Shown: piece by piece, positions 23,805-36,576 of the stretch
Position numbering within the stretch: position 1 is the first letter of the stretch
How the letters are laid out: each line of letters starts with the position of its first letter
Assembly (NCBI GenBank): GCA_001695595.3
Contig: MBPM02000052.1
Coordinates: 124,001 to 188,000 of the forward strand
DNA: 64,000 bases
DNA from: Plasmopara viticola
Lineage: Eukaryota > Oomycota > Peronosporomycetes > Peronosporales > Peronosporaceae
Direction: 5' to 3'
Position numbers and translations under genes: made by a program
The notes under the pieces: model-generated
Told to the model about the DNA's origin: nothing
What the model saw: only the letters and a program-made list of their open reading frames with translations
The model's database searches: none

Positions 23805-24270
23805 AATACCAAACGAGGCATCGACGTCCAAAGGTAGACCATCCGATTTCGCTAAAAGATTAAAGGATACCTTCGACGGCAACAGTGACATAAGCAGTCT
23901 TCCTTCCAAGCACTCCAAGATGCGGAGGTCGAGCGTCAATGCCGTGGAAGCAGGTGCTAACGACTTCAGACGATGCCCTTCGGATTGCTTATACGAGGCA
24001 AAAGCTCTGCTTGTACCATCATGGCTGTGTCTTGATCTTTCGGTAGAGACAAAACGATCGCGTAAGGTCGTCGCTTCCGTTCAAGGTGAACAAGAACGAA
24101 TTTCAACCTTGGCGATATTTAAAATTACTACAAAACGAAAAATTAGTCCGAAAACTTAAACCAGCATTATTAGTTTTGGGAAGTACTGGTACTGGTTTGA
24201 GCTCTTTGTATAATAATAATACAAAATGCTTTCGGCGTGAACCCAAAAAAAAGATAAAGAAATTTCGTAT
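23805..24270. pseudogene. Shuffled RXLR-effector tail relic (3' of E1)
   Basis: The plus-strand frame at 23,805-23,935 gives EASTSKG, then DTFDGN and SKHSKMRRSS, which match the E4 C-terminal region. From 23,936 the sequence continues as the reverse complement of the next E4 segment (51,076-51,205), so part of the tail is flipped. The same inversion is present in the E2-side copy (35,765-36,180), so it predates that duplication. There is no start, signal peptide or RXLR. Confidence 0.75.
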
Positions 24271-24279
24271 ATTTTTTTT

Positions 24280-24735
24280 AAAGACTTGTGAGACAATTAA
24301 GAATCACTGGGCTCGCGTGATATATTTTAAATTACGCTTCGTCGTACGAGCTCTACAAGCAAAGCCTATGTGATACGGCTCAAGCTGTATTTGACGAAAT
24401 ACTCAGTCGCGATATTGAAGCCGGTACAAGAAAAGTCTTCACTTTTAATAAAAGGGTAGAAAAGCTGGATGGTTACCAAATTAAGTGATGGAACACATAC
24501 GTTATTTTGGTTTTAGATTTTGTGCTGCACACGTTTTGTTGCAGCAGAGCTGCGTAGCTCTTCGCTTTGGCAAAGCAGATGAGCAGGTGTGTGACTTTGT
24601 TAATACGTTTAAAGAATTCGAGTTCCGGGCCACTGCCTGCCTCATTTCAAAAATTGCTGTCGGACTTCATGTGCTAAATTAATACTTCCAAATGTGAGTT
24701 GTATTGTGTACAGGTTTATTGGTAAATAAATACCT
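24280..24735. repeat. Repeat R2, copy 1 (partner 40,400-40,870)
   Basis: About 450 bp in the same orientation as 40,400-40,870, with words such as AAAGCCTATGTGATACGGCT and GAAAAGTCTTCACTTTT kept in order. A 65-codon frame at 24,485-24,682 is not kept in the partner. In both places R2 lies near an effector gene, but its orientation relative to the effector differs. Confidence 0.8.
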
Positions 24736-27700
24736 TTTATAAGTTGAATTACTGCAAAGCAGGCCTATACAAATAAGCAGAGGTCATTAGACCATGCATA
24801 CTACTCAATATAAGTACTGTCTTCTTTCTTATCAACTAAGTTGTTTTACACAAATTGATAGTCCTGACTAGATTGTTTTGTCAACTCCTTTACACTGTCG
24901 TCTTTGCCGTTATTACTTAGTGTATCGTTGTAATCTGATATTCAGGGCATGGGCCTAACCTATCACACCCGAGCACCACGTACCATCCTAGCTTAAGCAC
25001 CATTTATCCTTATATGATGACTTAGCCGCTAAAGATCTCTCTCGAGCTGCGCGTGTCGCTCAAATCTTTTTAAAGTAAACGGCACCTAAGCCAAATCACC
25101 TACCAACATCAAGTACGAAGAATGGAGAGAGTAGGTCTTCATCTCGAGCTCTCGCCCTGTTCGCAAGAAGCACCATGTCGTACTCCTTAGCAATTCCTTT
25201 CGCACACTACGCATACCTGAGCCGCGCATTCGCGTCCGTGCGTGGTACGATGTCAGTGCGCAAGTGACCAACCCACTCGCTGAGCACCTTACTCACTTTG
25301 TGCCCGATAAGCGATCATATTTTTTTGTACTAGTAAGCTTGATGCGGCACAAGAGCACAACTAACACTAATAAATTTTCCCATGACCTCAATCCTTAAGC
25401 AGACCACGACCTCATGCTCGACGAAATAGCTGTGATCGCCTGAACGGCCACGTTTGGTTGCGTGCGTATTATTGACTCTGGGTGGCTGGCTTCCATGTAA
25501 GCTATGCGTGAATCCTGTGTAGCTCTTTGGGCCTGACTGTTAGCTGTCAGCTTTAAGCAAAATTGATTATAAGTACAGCCAAGCTCGTTTAGTGGTTTGA
25601 AATAGCTACCGACACTACAGACCGTACTCTTTCTTTATGCTGCGACAAATTTTAAGGCGCTCTATGGAGTACAAGATCTGTAGTTTCTGCTCGCACGTCG
25701 CGGTACTTTTCGCAAATTCAGTCCATTTCGCTTAATACTCGCGTTTTAATTTAAACTTTCAAATTGTTAGCCGCAACATCATTATTTTGTGAGTACTGCG
25801 ACCGCAATGGTCAACTGGGCCTTCAATATAAGCTCTGCTCAAGGCATCCACGCTTTTAACCCCAGTAAATATCGCTGAAGATAGCTGTTTAAAGCGTCTA
25901 CGATGCCAGATTGTCTAGGTGAAGTGGCGCTTTAACCTTTTAAAACAACCAGCTTAAGAATTATCGTCTACCACACATAATCCTCATTTTGAAATGACGA
26001 CGAAGTGGCGCTAAATTTCTCTTCACGTGCTAGAGATTTTGACCTTTTTACTAAGAAGAGGGAGTGAGGATGATGCCGTAGCGTCTTGCGGCACACAACG
26101 TGGTCTTTGCCATAATATGACTGGAGGCTGATGCCTGCCAAATTCTTTTCATGTGTTCGAAGGTCACAACACCAACAGTGTCGGCTTGATCAGCCAAGAG
26201 ATGTATTGTGCGCCATAATTCCACGAAATTCAGGCTTTGTAGAACATTTCTAAACGTAGCCACTTGACTCGCACCCCTCGACCAAAAGTTGTGGTATTCT
26301 GTTACTCGATCCAAAATTTGGCCAACCTTAGATGATTCCAGCTCACTCGACTGTGCCAAAGTGTGTTCCGGCTGCCATGGCTCCCGCTCTTAAAGCTTCA
26401 GCACCAATTCGTGCTTGGTCATAACACAGCCTAAACAAGCCTACATACAGCAGTAAGTGCGCTTAGATTTATTTTGGAATACTAATGGATCTTCATCTAA
26501 GAGTATTGGGGTGAAGTCCGGTCTTAACAGCTGCAGTCGCAATAATTTAAACCTTCAAGAAAATAACAACTTTTATGTTATATCGCGGACGTCTTTCAAA
26601 TTACAAGTTGTTTTTCCACAAAGTTTTGGGTCGCTTAATTATTGTGGGAGCTGATCTCAGCCATTTGCTTGCTTTCTTATTAAAATTAGAGCCAAAGTAC
26701 GGTCGCTTTTATAAAAGCATGAGGGCTAAGCGACCCTCTCATAAAATGTGCGTGTAATATGAGCAGCATTGTTCCTCGTAAGATCATCGAGTGAAAGCAA
26801 GGCCTTGGAATACTTGCACACACAACGTCAACGTGTCTCCAATGATGTAATTTACTTGCTCTATCTGACCACTGGTCTACATATGGGGCCCTGTTGATTA
26901 GTCTTTCTTAGCACCTAGATTACGCAGAATGTTGAAGCTGTCCGAGTCCATGATAACTAAATACATGATTGTGGAGCAGCGCTCTCTTTTGGCACCACAT
27001 ACCATATCTGGAACAGCATACAAATACCTATAATCAAAAGCGTCAGTAGAGACTACAATGTGCGTGTTTCCTGCTGAGGTCATGGGGCAGCAATTCATAT
27101 CCATGCATCGCCACCAGCTCAATGCCTCCAGCAGTATCGGTAGTATTTGTTAAAGGCGTAATTTGCTGACATACTTTGCACGTGCGCACATCAACATACA
27201 CAACTTGGTTATCAATAATTGGTCTCAACTAGCCATACGTATTATCTCGGTCAAAAATGACCGTCAAGTAGTGTATTCTGATATTCATTAAAAAAATGAT
27301 TGCTAAAGCTGTCATAGTAAGGAAATTCTAAGTGCTGTACTTCAGCAGAGGGGCTTTCATTGATAGCCTCGCGCTCACGGTGCATACAATTTCGTGTTTG
27401 CGCCTTGAGATTTAGCGCTTTTCAAGGCCTGTATCAGAACTAAGCACATTGTTGCAAACGAATCAGTGCCTGTTAGGCTTGAGCCGCCAAAATTTGAACG
27501 CAATCATTCGGTGTGATACCTTGGTATCTACTTTTAGCAATGCACTGCTGATGACAAAATCTGGGTCACAAAGGACACTTAACTATTGTTCTGAGTTCTT
27601 ATAAAGTTAAGCAAACCTTTAGCCACTTCTGCATAATTTGCACCGTACCTGTAGGAGTTATTAATTAGTCAAAGCCCTCCTCTACATTTATTGGAGCAGA

Positions 27701-27823
27701 CTAATCTATAGCAAGATTGCTCAACTTTGCATTTTCGAAAACGCTTCAAGCGGAATCTTTTTCTGCAACGAAGAAACACTTATATGCACTAGCATTAATT
27801 TTTTGGTGCACACACACAGTGTA
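24736..27823. other. ~3-kb stretch without a recognised gene
   Basis: The stretch holds only short frames. The longest is 102 codons (26,051-26,359, -), which begins within a short match to repeat R3 (YHNF near 26,290) and is not otherwise recognisable. A frame near 25,090-25,330 (+) with many R and V codons is likewise unassigned. I see no RNA gene or complete element. Confidence 0.45.
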
Positions 27824-29714
27824 ACGTATGTCAGACAGTTCAAGTTGTTTGACCCAGTCACCCCTTTACTTTTAATTTTTCGCTCTTTTAAGAAACTTGT
27901 TACGCTTTTGAATAAACATCGCGATATTAAAAAAATATATAAGTAGCAGGTAGATATCGACCACGGATTTATAATTAATTTAGTCAAGAAAATGGCATCA
28001 CGATTGTTTTTACTAAAAGTGATACTCAGAATATGCTAACAATATGTCAGACATACCTCTGATACTCAAGGATGTTGACAACAAAGTACCAGCAGCGGGT
28101 GAACATCAAACACAGACCTATACTTAGGTGAGTGAAAAGAGTAGTATTACGATTGTTTTACAGAACGCAGATGCATAAAATGCTCCAAAAACGCCAATAC
28201 AAAGCCAGATATACCTCTCTAAGCTTACATTGACATTAGCTGTAAGGTCTTGTGTCAGACTTGAGCTTTAAATGTCATAGTAATAGGCAAACACAGCGAT
28301 CCTGTCAAGTTGGGATAGCGCGCGAGACGACAAGGAACCAGTATTCACTTATACCAAGAGCGCGGGTGGTACTTGGCTGATTCATACAAAGTATTGGTTG
28401 AAGTTCCTGTCTGTCGGTCCGTTCGTTTAACGAGTTTGGACACGAGCTCTCGCGTGATCTGGTATGAAACGGCTCTATCCAAGGCTCAATCCTTTTGTGT
28501 GTATCCGACCTGATTTGTAATAAGACTTTAGCTACACTGATTCTACAAATACACTCCACTGAACACAACGCCCAATGACGCCTTCTTCTAGTCTATAATC
28601 ATGGCTACATTGCTCCTTAACTTTTCGATGGCGCTGCAAATGCGGCTCAGATATTTGCTAATTTTGGTAGGTGCTTTTTGATTTTGTATGATGGTGCATG
28701 ACACCGTGGCGATTGAAGCAGTACGTATACGGCGCTTCGGCGAGCAATGGTTGAAGCGACCGAGGTCTTTTAAATACTCGAACATTAGAATATAGTTTTT
28801 TTGTACTATTGACGGTGTAAATTGCTTAGCCTTAATATGCAATCACAAAGTATGATAAAAATGTACTAAAAGCGTCCTTACGTATTCACGTTTATCACCT
28901 CAGCTTTTACATGGATTTGCGATGGCTTTTTAGCACATTCATACTTTTAAAAGCACGCATAGATCATTTCTTTCGATTTAAGTAATCGATTTAGCTCCAT
29001 TTATGCTTATTAAAATGCTTTAATAGTATTGCTCTGAGTCACCGTAGTGCTATATTTAGAGATGAAAGATATCCTATAGAGATGAACCTTTTATGCAATA
29101 TTTTCTCAAAGGTTCCTCAAAAATATGTCTATTCTAATTCACTTATATGATACGTAATTTTTGCGAGCCAAAAACCTTCGGTTTAACGACCGCTTAACGT
29201 GCGGTAAACCTAGCTCTAAGAGCCTAGAAACTAAATTGTTAAGATTTTAATTGTGGAGTGCCGTGCTTAATATGCGGATTAAATGAGTTGCGACTTCGGT
29301 GTCGGCACCACAACCGTACCTGTGATATTCATGCCTCCAAGAAAGTATGATGAATGAATATTCTAAGTGCTGAGTTCAAAAACAATAAAAGCTGTACTCT
29401 CTCCCTACACTTTGCGATAGCTTTAGCACAATCGGCATGCTGGTGAGACGGTAGCTCGCTTAGCTGAAAGCTCGTTGTTGACTATTAAAGTACCGTCGAC
29501 CTTTGACTTGCGGTCCGCACATCATGCTTTTGTGACGCTGTTTCGACATCGTCGTCCAGTTTCTTTTAAGATGAGCTCAGCTTGCGGCCTTAGTGCTTTT
29601 GACCCTACGCACCGAGGCATGATCTTATTTAATATTAGATTGGAAGCGTTAAAACGTTAGAACATTTTTGTCGTAGAAGTATTGAAAGTTCAGAGCTATC
29701 GCAGTAAGTACATC

Positions 29715-30220
29715 CCTCCACTTCACAAGATATCTAATTGAACCCCGGTGGCGGCGTCGCACCTTACGCGGTCTTGCCAACAACCTTCTCCATAAAGTAT
29801 ACGGAGCAGCGCAATTTTGGGTGAGCATGCAGCATATTTAATGCTGTTTACCTTGATGTCGTACGTGACCGACAACAAGCACAAGCAACGCAGAAACCGG
29901 TGAGCCGTTATACCGTCGACCTTCGATGTCATTGTCAAGACATGCTTTGGGTTCCACACCTCTGCAGCTTTCAGATCTTGTCTGACGGGCTCTTGAGCCT
30001 TGAGCAGAAAGTCGCATCCATTCGCAAACCAATCGCTCGACTAGAACCCCTCGAGATAGAAGTTGTAGTACTTTGTGCTGAAAATAGTCTTTTTTTTCTG
30101 CTGAGGGGTCGATCTCCGGTAGCTTTACCTGCGTAAGATTCAATTTCAACGCATTTACGCTACCATGACTCCCGTTCATGGGTGTGTTTGCATACCTCAA
30201 GGAAAGACACCATATACGCT
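29715..30220 (-). repeat. Repeat R3, copy in block B
   Basis: This is the counterpart of 15,380-15,790. A 120-codon frame at 29,838-30,200 (-) and a 78-codon frame at 29,723-29,959 (-) cover it in different phases, so the ancestral frame is broken. The related plus-strand copy is at 53,020-53,300. Confidence 0.6.
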
Positions 30221-30394
30221 AAGCATCTCCTAATTACGACAATAAATGTTCAATTGTAGCGCGGACGCAATTAAGTCTATGAGATAGCTTTGCTGTAATG
30301 TGTGTAGATTTCGAGCATTATTTAGTACTGAATTCAAAATTTTATAGCTTTTCTTAGTACTTCTTCCCTTTTGCACCGAATTTTTTTTTGAAAA

Positions 30395-30744
30395 AATTGA
30401 CGGAGAAGCTTCGGAAAAGGTTGGGGTGACGCCTTTCTTCCAAGCGCGGGGGAAAATGCTCGCGCGCTTCGGGCAGGTGCTCTCGGGCATCTGCAGGTCT
30501 CTAACGAGTCTCACCCTCGACGCAACGGTCTCCAGTACCAGAGCGCCACCTGGGCTCTTACCAAGTCAGAGCTAAACAAAATAATGGAAGGCCCTCACGA
30601 CCTCGGTGCTGGCTGCACTGCCCGCCGAACGAGACCCGACGTATGCGGACACCACTCTATGCCGTGGACTAGCCAAACTGAGCCTAGCACGTGCATAACT
30701 TGGCAACGCGATAACGTAATACAATACAATACAATTGACGGAGA
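30395..30744 (+). mobile_element. SINE-like element, copy 1 (30,407-30,732) with target duplication
   Basis: A ~326-bp insertion begins at TTCGGAAAAGGTTGGGGTGA and ends in a (AATAC)n tail. It is flanked by the 12-bp duplication AATTGACGGAGA (30,395-30,406 and 30,733-30,744). Block A has the uninterrupted site at 15,963-15,978. The long target duplication and A-rich repeated tail indicate target-primed retroposition. A second copy at 41,925-42,255 starts at the same 5' point, which favours a SINE over random LINE truncation. I could not identify clear tRNA A/B boxes. Confidence 0.85.
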
Positions 30745-31240
30745 GCGTGCAACTCTGGTCGTGTTGGATCTAGAACGACTGTTAAGTGCCATCTTTGACG
30801 CATCGGACATTACCATCGGCGGTGCGCTGGTGCCAAGAGGTGAGATTGGGTGATCGCGATTTAATCTATCGCACTTTAATCTGTTCAAAAAAACTATCTT
30901 GACGATTAAAAAGCTGTACTTGCGATGCGGTACGTTCTGGCAAGACTTCATGCAATTTTTACTCCAAAATAGATCATGCATCACCGCGTACTGCAACTAA
31001 TCGTCTCATTTCTCGTAGAGAATGGTCGAGCAGCCCAATTTTGAGAAGTATAACATCGAGGTAAAGATAAAGCCTTGAATGCCATGGCCGATGCTCTATC
31101 GCGTCACTTAGACAAGGCGCTAATTTATATCACAACTGTGACTTCGTCTGTATCGGATCTGATCCAGAGCGCGTGCACACGAGATAACATGTGTGTGGCT
31201 CTGCCAAAGTCAATGAGAAGCGATGGGATTTAAAGATGGG
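30745..31240 (+). pseudogene. Ty3/gypsy RNase H relic (block B)
   Basis: Counterpart of 15,960-16,480. FDASDITIGGAL has its Asp codon at 30,797, and MADALSRH lies at about 31,084-31,107 with the conserved SR that block A lost. The frame between them is broken. It would be the RNA-degrading domain of a gypsy polyprotein. Confidence 0.7.
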
Positions 31241-31866
31241 CTTAAAAAATTGTCATGTGAAATTATATTGCGATTACGAAATGGAAGAATTAATACATTT
31301 CGCTTTATGGACAACGTAAGTAAGACGAGGCTGTTCCAAGAACGCGAGATAATTGCGTTCTCTTAGACCTTATACGGAGTGTGTGAGATGGTGCGCCAAA
31401 ATTCTCTTTAAAACGCTTAGCTTACACTTGACAATAAAATGTATATCTCAGCAAGTAATCGTGGTTTCATGCATAATTTAGCCAGCCCTCAATCTCCATC
31501 ACCGTCAAAAGCGCACCGCGTTAGCAGCTCTAAGACTTTGCATTGAAATGATTCAGTGTCTTAAGTTTCCACTTTTGCTGGCATTTCTTGACGTTGTCAA
31601 ACTCCTCTTCAGCTTAATTTTTTCCGATTCGTTACTTTTATCTTTAGACAATCTGACAAATCTTAATACTCCTCTTCGATAATTGCTCTGAGCTTATGTG
31701 ATAAATTGGCCAATATGAGCCTAATTTTGCAGCCTTTTTGGCTTAATTGAATTGGTCAATTCGTAGATGGCCTTGAACTTAGTGGATAATTTCCAAAGTC
31801 CACGCTTTCCATCTTAGCTCCTGGAACGAGAATTTACTCCGGGTCGAAGGTGCACATATCTGCAAA

Positions 31867-32052
31867 AACATGATGGTAATTTATATAAATGCACTCTGGC
31901 TTTGCTCGCAAGCAATCAATATGATATTTCACGTCCGTCTTTCCGTATTCTGCGCGTATGTAGACATTTACATTTTTCAAGGATGTTGGTGTATACATTC
32001 TGTGAAAAATAGTTGTACCCCCGACAAATCAACGCTGCAGGCACGGTTGTGA
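31867..32052 (+). pseudogene. Possible Ty3/gypsy reverse-transcriptase relic (block B)
   Basis: Counterpart of 17,269-17,454, differing at a few residues (CAYVDIYIFQ). The tentative alignment is to the FGL..APATF ... YVDDI.IFS region of gypsy RT. Its retention as an open frame in both blocks may be chance, given its 60-codon length. Confidence 0.4.
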
Positions 32053-32221
32053 GCCCTTGGGTCACGACTTACAAACCCAGGGTATACTGCTTAAAGGACT
32101 AACCTTGATTAATGGTAATCGCAGAAAGTGTTGATGATTACCGCTGACTAAATCAGTGCACTACACACTCTACATTCCGCCATGTTTATTTTGCCGCACA
32201 TCCGCTCCGTAAACTTGGGTC

Positions 32222-32790
32222 AATCCGGTGTTTAATTGGCCCGTTTATCTCATTTGAGGCGTGCAGGTTGGACCACATGATATTGGCTTTTTGACGTAGA
32301 ATGTCGGCGGGAGGTGGTAAGACTTACGCTCATTAGCTTTCAGGTTCAAAAATGAATGCGTCAATGACAACATACTGTAGCTTTGGTAACTTGTGTCACG
32401 CAGAATTGGCTCATGGATCGAGTCAATTTCTAGTACCAGGCAGCAGCTCCAACGACAAATCTTGTGTGACCACATTTTAGTATTTCTTGATTTAGAAACA
32501 GATCGATGTTTAATTAGCCCGTTTTTCTCATTTGAGGCGTGCAGGTTGGCCACATGATATTGGCTTTTTGACGCAGAATGTCGGCGGGAGGTCGTGAGAC
32601 TTACGCTCATTAGCTTTCAGGTTCAAAAATGAATGCGTCAATGACAACATACTGTAGCTTTGGTAACTTGTGTCACGTAAAATTGGCTCATGGATCGAGT
32701 CAATTTCATGGTACCAGGCAGCAGCTCCAACGACAAATCTTGTGTGACCACATTTTAGTATTTCTTGGTTTAGAAATAGATCGGGTCCAA
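32222..32790. repeat. ~280-bp tandem duplication unique to block B
   Basis: Two copies run from GTTTAATT.GCCCGTTT to the TTAGAAA.AGATCG phrase, starting near 32,230 and 32,508. Block A has one copy (about 17,630-17,910). Confidence 0.85.
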
Positions 32791-32883
32791 TCGAATAGAG
32801 GATCGAAGTTCAAGCAAGAGCTTATCGACGTCTTTGTAGACCGCATTAGTTTAGAAGTGATAAACAGTGAATTTCTTTTTTGA
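32629..32883 (+). pseudogene. Possible retroelement integrase relic (block B)
   Basis: An 84-codon frame ends with LEIDRVQSNRGSKFKQELID, resembling the central integrase motif around the second catalytic Asp (SDRGSEF type), here changed to SNRG. The first half of the frame lies in the tandem-duplicated segment. Weakly supported. Confidence 0.4.
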
Positions 32884-35759
32884 GTCAAAGGACCATCACT
32901 ACCTTGGCTATCATTCCCGTCTTGCAAGCCTCTTTATTTCCCCTTTATACGGGTTTATATCAAGCGCTAACATCAGTTCCTAATATGACCATCCGTGAGT
33001 GTTTTTTTTTTATCAAAGATGAGATGTTCTGCGCAGCTAAATGAGCGCCATGCGTCACTTTCGAATTACCTAATCAGACTGGCGGTGATAAAAAGACCCT
33101 TCAAATTTTCTCCATGTCGACACGGCTGTGCATTGATGCATTAAAGTCTGCGTGAACTCTAGCAGGGTGATATACTCATCTTGACCCCCTTCCAGTTATA
33201 GATGCGCTACTCTAAGTACACCAAAGGAGCAGCGTCTTGGGTGCTATGACCTCCGATCGACTATGTCGCGCCGAATTACACCAATTGCTGTCGATTTGAG
33301 CTCTACTCAGTGAATTAGATGCCGCTTCTCGCGCAGTCATAGAACCTTGCTTATTCTGGTAGGGCCTTGAGCGACCCATGTTACGCATGATATGCAGCAA
33401 GTGCCGTGTTTAACGAGAACTGCTCAAGCTACTTAAGGGGTTTGATCACACGGTGGCACCTAAACTACCACATATATGCAGTGAGTGCTGCTTGAAAATG
33501 ATAACACATTCTCATTGTATAACCGAATAAAAAACTACCTTCATGACTTTGACCAATTTCAGGTAAAGTAAATTGCAATGGAGCTGTACACGCACACGCA
33601 ACACCGGGGGACCAAATCCTGTGCGCGGGATTATGTATCATGTAAATTTTCAGGCAAGTGCTATTCAAATAACGGTTTACCCAAGACCATATCAAAATTG
33701 TCGAGGTAAGGTCAAGAAATAACTTCAAGCTATCAAATCTTCAAATTTGCAGCTAGCATTATTATGGCCCTAGAGACGTTAAGAATTGCCGTCGAGTCGA
33801 AACTATCCAAACTAAATTGCTCTAGCTTATAGCATCATTCAGTTTATTTTTTGATTACCCCATTTGTCTGCCGGCGTAGTGACTTTGCCACTTGCACGAG
33901 TCTGCCAAGGCTCAAAATGGGTCCTCCTACTTTCGTGCACTTGCCTGATGCGATCTTTACGGGCTGCCAGGATAGTCGCTATAGACGATACGGTCCTATC
34001 GTGTTGATCGACCGCAGACCAACCGTGAGTACTTGGCTCGTCTTTGGTACAGCGCCTCTCTCGCTTCGAGAGCGCGACATCTACCAGCAACCCTTCAAAT
34101 CTTGAACAATAGAACGTCCGAACAGGTACGGATAATCGTCTCTTGCTTAAGAATGCACTTGAGTCAGCGGGTCTACGGACACCATTCTGTTGGACAGGGA
34201 ACGACATACTAGAAGAGTAAACTGCCTGCTGCTGGTTTTTACTTTAAATGCAATATACAATGAAATTCTGCATCGCATTTGCTTTCACTCGAAACGTCGA
34301 GCAGGTGAAAGGCCTATCTTGAGCCATCCTTTGGCACAGTCAACTCAACTTGTTCGTCAAGTGGCGCATCACATTCGAAGTCGTCAATTTCTAAGCTCAT
34401 GAACATATAAATGAAGCTCGCGCCTTCTTTGCTTGAATGTAGAGTGCTAGCGGATTTTTAGATTTGCCATAAGGCACGTTGCCTTCAACCGCTCATTTGG
34501 GTACTACCGGGACACTAGACACTCCTGCGAAGTTATTTCACGGGTTGGTACCCACGGCCCCATAATCGAACGCCACGCGCACCTGATCATTTGTTGCCTG
34601 AGTGACCATCTTCTTCTCCTTTTATTAAGGTAGAGCCTGTGCTGCCTGCACCCTCAAGCACACACTTTCTCGTAAAGCCCGAAAACTTGGCGGCAGGTAG
34701 GGCTGCAAATGCCGCTGTGTATTCAGCCAGCAATCCTAATAAACAGTGTGAACTGCTCGTTCGATAGATAAGAAAGTGGCTCTATTTTTTTTCGTCTTTG
34801 CGAGGAAAAAGTCAAACTAAATTGCGAGACCGTTATTTTGATCACAAAACCAGTTATGGGATATCTTGCACAAAAAGCGTGCGAGAATACAAGGCACCAT
34901 TTGGTCCACCATTTCCGGTTTTAAGGGGATCGGCGTTTGCAATACTTTGGACAATTTTGAGACTAATTTATCGGAAGGTAGTATTACCTTATCTTACGGC
35001 CCTGCCTAAATTACTAGAAAATTATATCCATTTCGGTTGGATTCGAGACACCTCTGTAAGCAAACTGATAAAAGTTTCGTAGAGCCATCCATTTCTTAAG
35101 GCTTTCTCTTTGCGGAAGATAACTTTCACCGTTAAAGATCGGCTTTATGTAGCGCCCTTTACACGATACAAAACATCGTTTGCTCTGGCTACTCGTCCTA
35201 CGTCTGCGGATTGGGTATTGGCCTGCCCCCGATAAACTACCCTTTCTGGAGCAAATAGCCAGTTGGAGACGTTCGTCTTTTTGTATGCCTAGTGGCTGAC
35301 ACTGAGCGACATTAAAAGCTAAGAAAAGTTGCTGTGGATCCATAACATGGCTCCAGCCGAGCAGATTCGATTCTTCAGGTACACATTACGTGGCGGACCA
35401 GATTAGAGCGTACCTATGTAAACATACTTGATAAGCACTGCAATTAAAACGCAATATTTTCAAAGCTTGAATCCCCTAAAATCCAACGTAATCGGTTCGT
35501 GAGCGATATGACAATCGATAAGCTTGAAGGTTGTTGTTAAGGATTTATCCAAGTATATGTAAGACATTGTGTCTGCCATTTTTCTCTTATACCACAAAAG
35601 ACAATAAATCCCGGCGCGACGCATCTACTAAGCAAGCGCGTCCTAGTAGCTGGTCTGCCATAAAGCAGCATTCAAGATTTAGTTTCATAGCAACAGTGAG
35701 GTCAACACAAAAAAGGTGGACATTTTGTCTTTGTAATCAAACTGCAAAACTTGACTGGG

Positions 35760-36260
35760 TACACGCCGAAAGCATTTTGTATTATAATTACAAAGAGCCC
35801 AGTACTTCCCAGAACTAGGTCTGCTGGTTTAAATTTTTGGACATATTTTTCGTTTTGTATAAAATATCGCCACGGTTGAACTTCGTTCTTGTTCACCTTA
35901 AACGGAAGCGACGATTTTATGTGACGCTTTGTCTTTACTAAAGGTGAAGACAAAGCCATGATGGTACAAGCAGAGCTTTTGCCTCGTTTAAGCAATCCGA
36001 AGGGCATCGTTTGAAGTCGTTAGCACCTGCTCCTACGGCATTGACGCTTGACCTCCGCATCTTGGAGTGCTTGGAAGGAAGACTGCTTATGTCGGTGTTG
36101 CCGTCGAAGGTACCCTTTGATCTCTTAGCGAAAACGGAAGGTTTACCTTTGGACGTCGATGCCTCGTTTGGTATTTTCAGATAATGATGTAGAGCTAGTC
36201 GAGACTAATCTATCTCAATGGCGGCCACCAACTATCCACACCAACAAGGTAACTTTCTAC
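35760..36260. pseudogene. Shuffled RXLR-effector tail relic, inverted copy (3' of E2)
   Basis: Reverse complement of 23,750-24,270, with the same internal flip of the tail: [16 protein letters not shown] and SKHSKM-type pieces on opposite strands. It sits directly between the end of block B and the E2 gene. No start or RXLR. Confidence 0.75.
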
Positions 36261-36576
36261 ATTTATTTCTAAAATTTACGATCTTGTTCGAAACGCCAGT
36301 GTTTTACGTCAAGTAGAAAAATGAAAAAAGGTCTTATCGTTGTGAGAAATCCATATTTAGTATAGCAATTCACATAGACAACCTCATATATGGCTACAAC
36401 TCATTTATAAGTGTAAATACTCCACCAAAAAAGAGAATCGACCGCCATGCCACTCGCTTTAAGTCACGACACTAGCTTATGCGGCACAGATGGAGCTTTG
36501 TCAGTGCTTTTATTGTCCGTGCACGACACGATCGATTTTTTGGAGCTTCGAAGCAGTAGAGGCGGGCGCTAACAAC

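Larger units (their letters stand above)
27824..35757. repeat. Block B: ~8-kb segmental duplicate (partner 13,432-21,669)
   Basis: Block B is a direct copy of block A with its own changes: a SINE-like insertion (30,407-30,732), a ~280-bp tandem duplication (32,222-32,790), loss of the 18,640-19,383 segment, and only one unit of the 135-bp repeat. Several open frames shared with A (for example 31,867-32,052 and 29,475-29,660) are older retroelement relics. At the right end the block abuts the inverted effector module E2. Confidence 0.9.
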
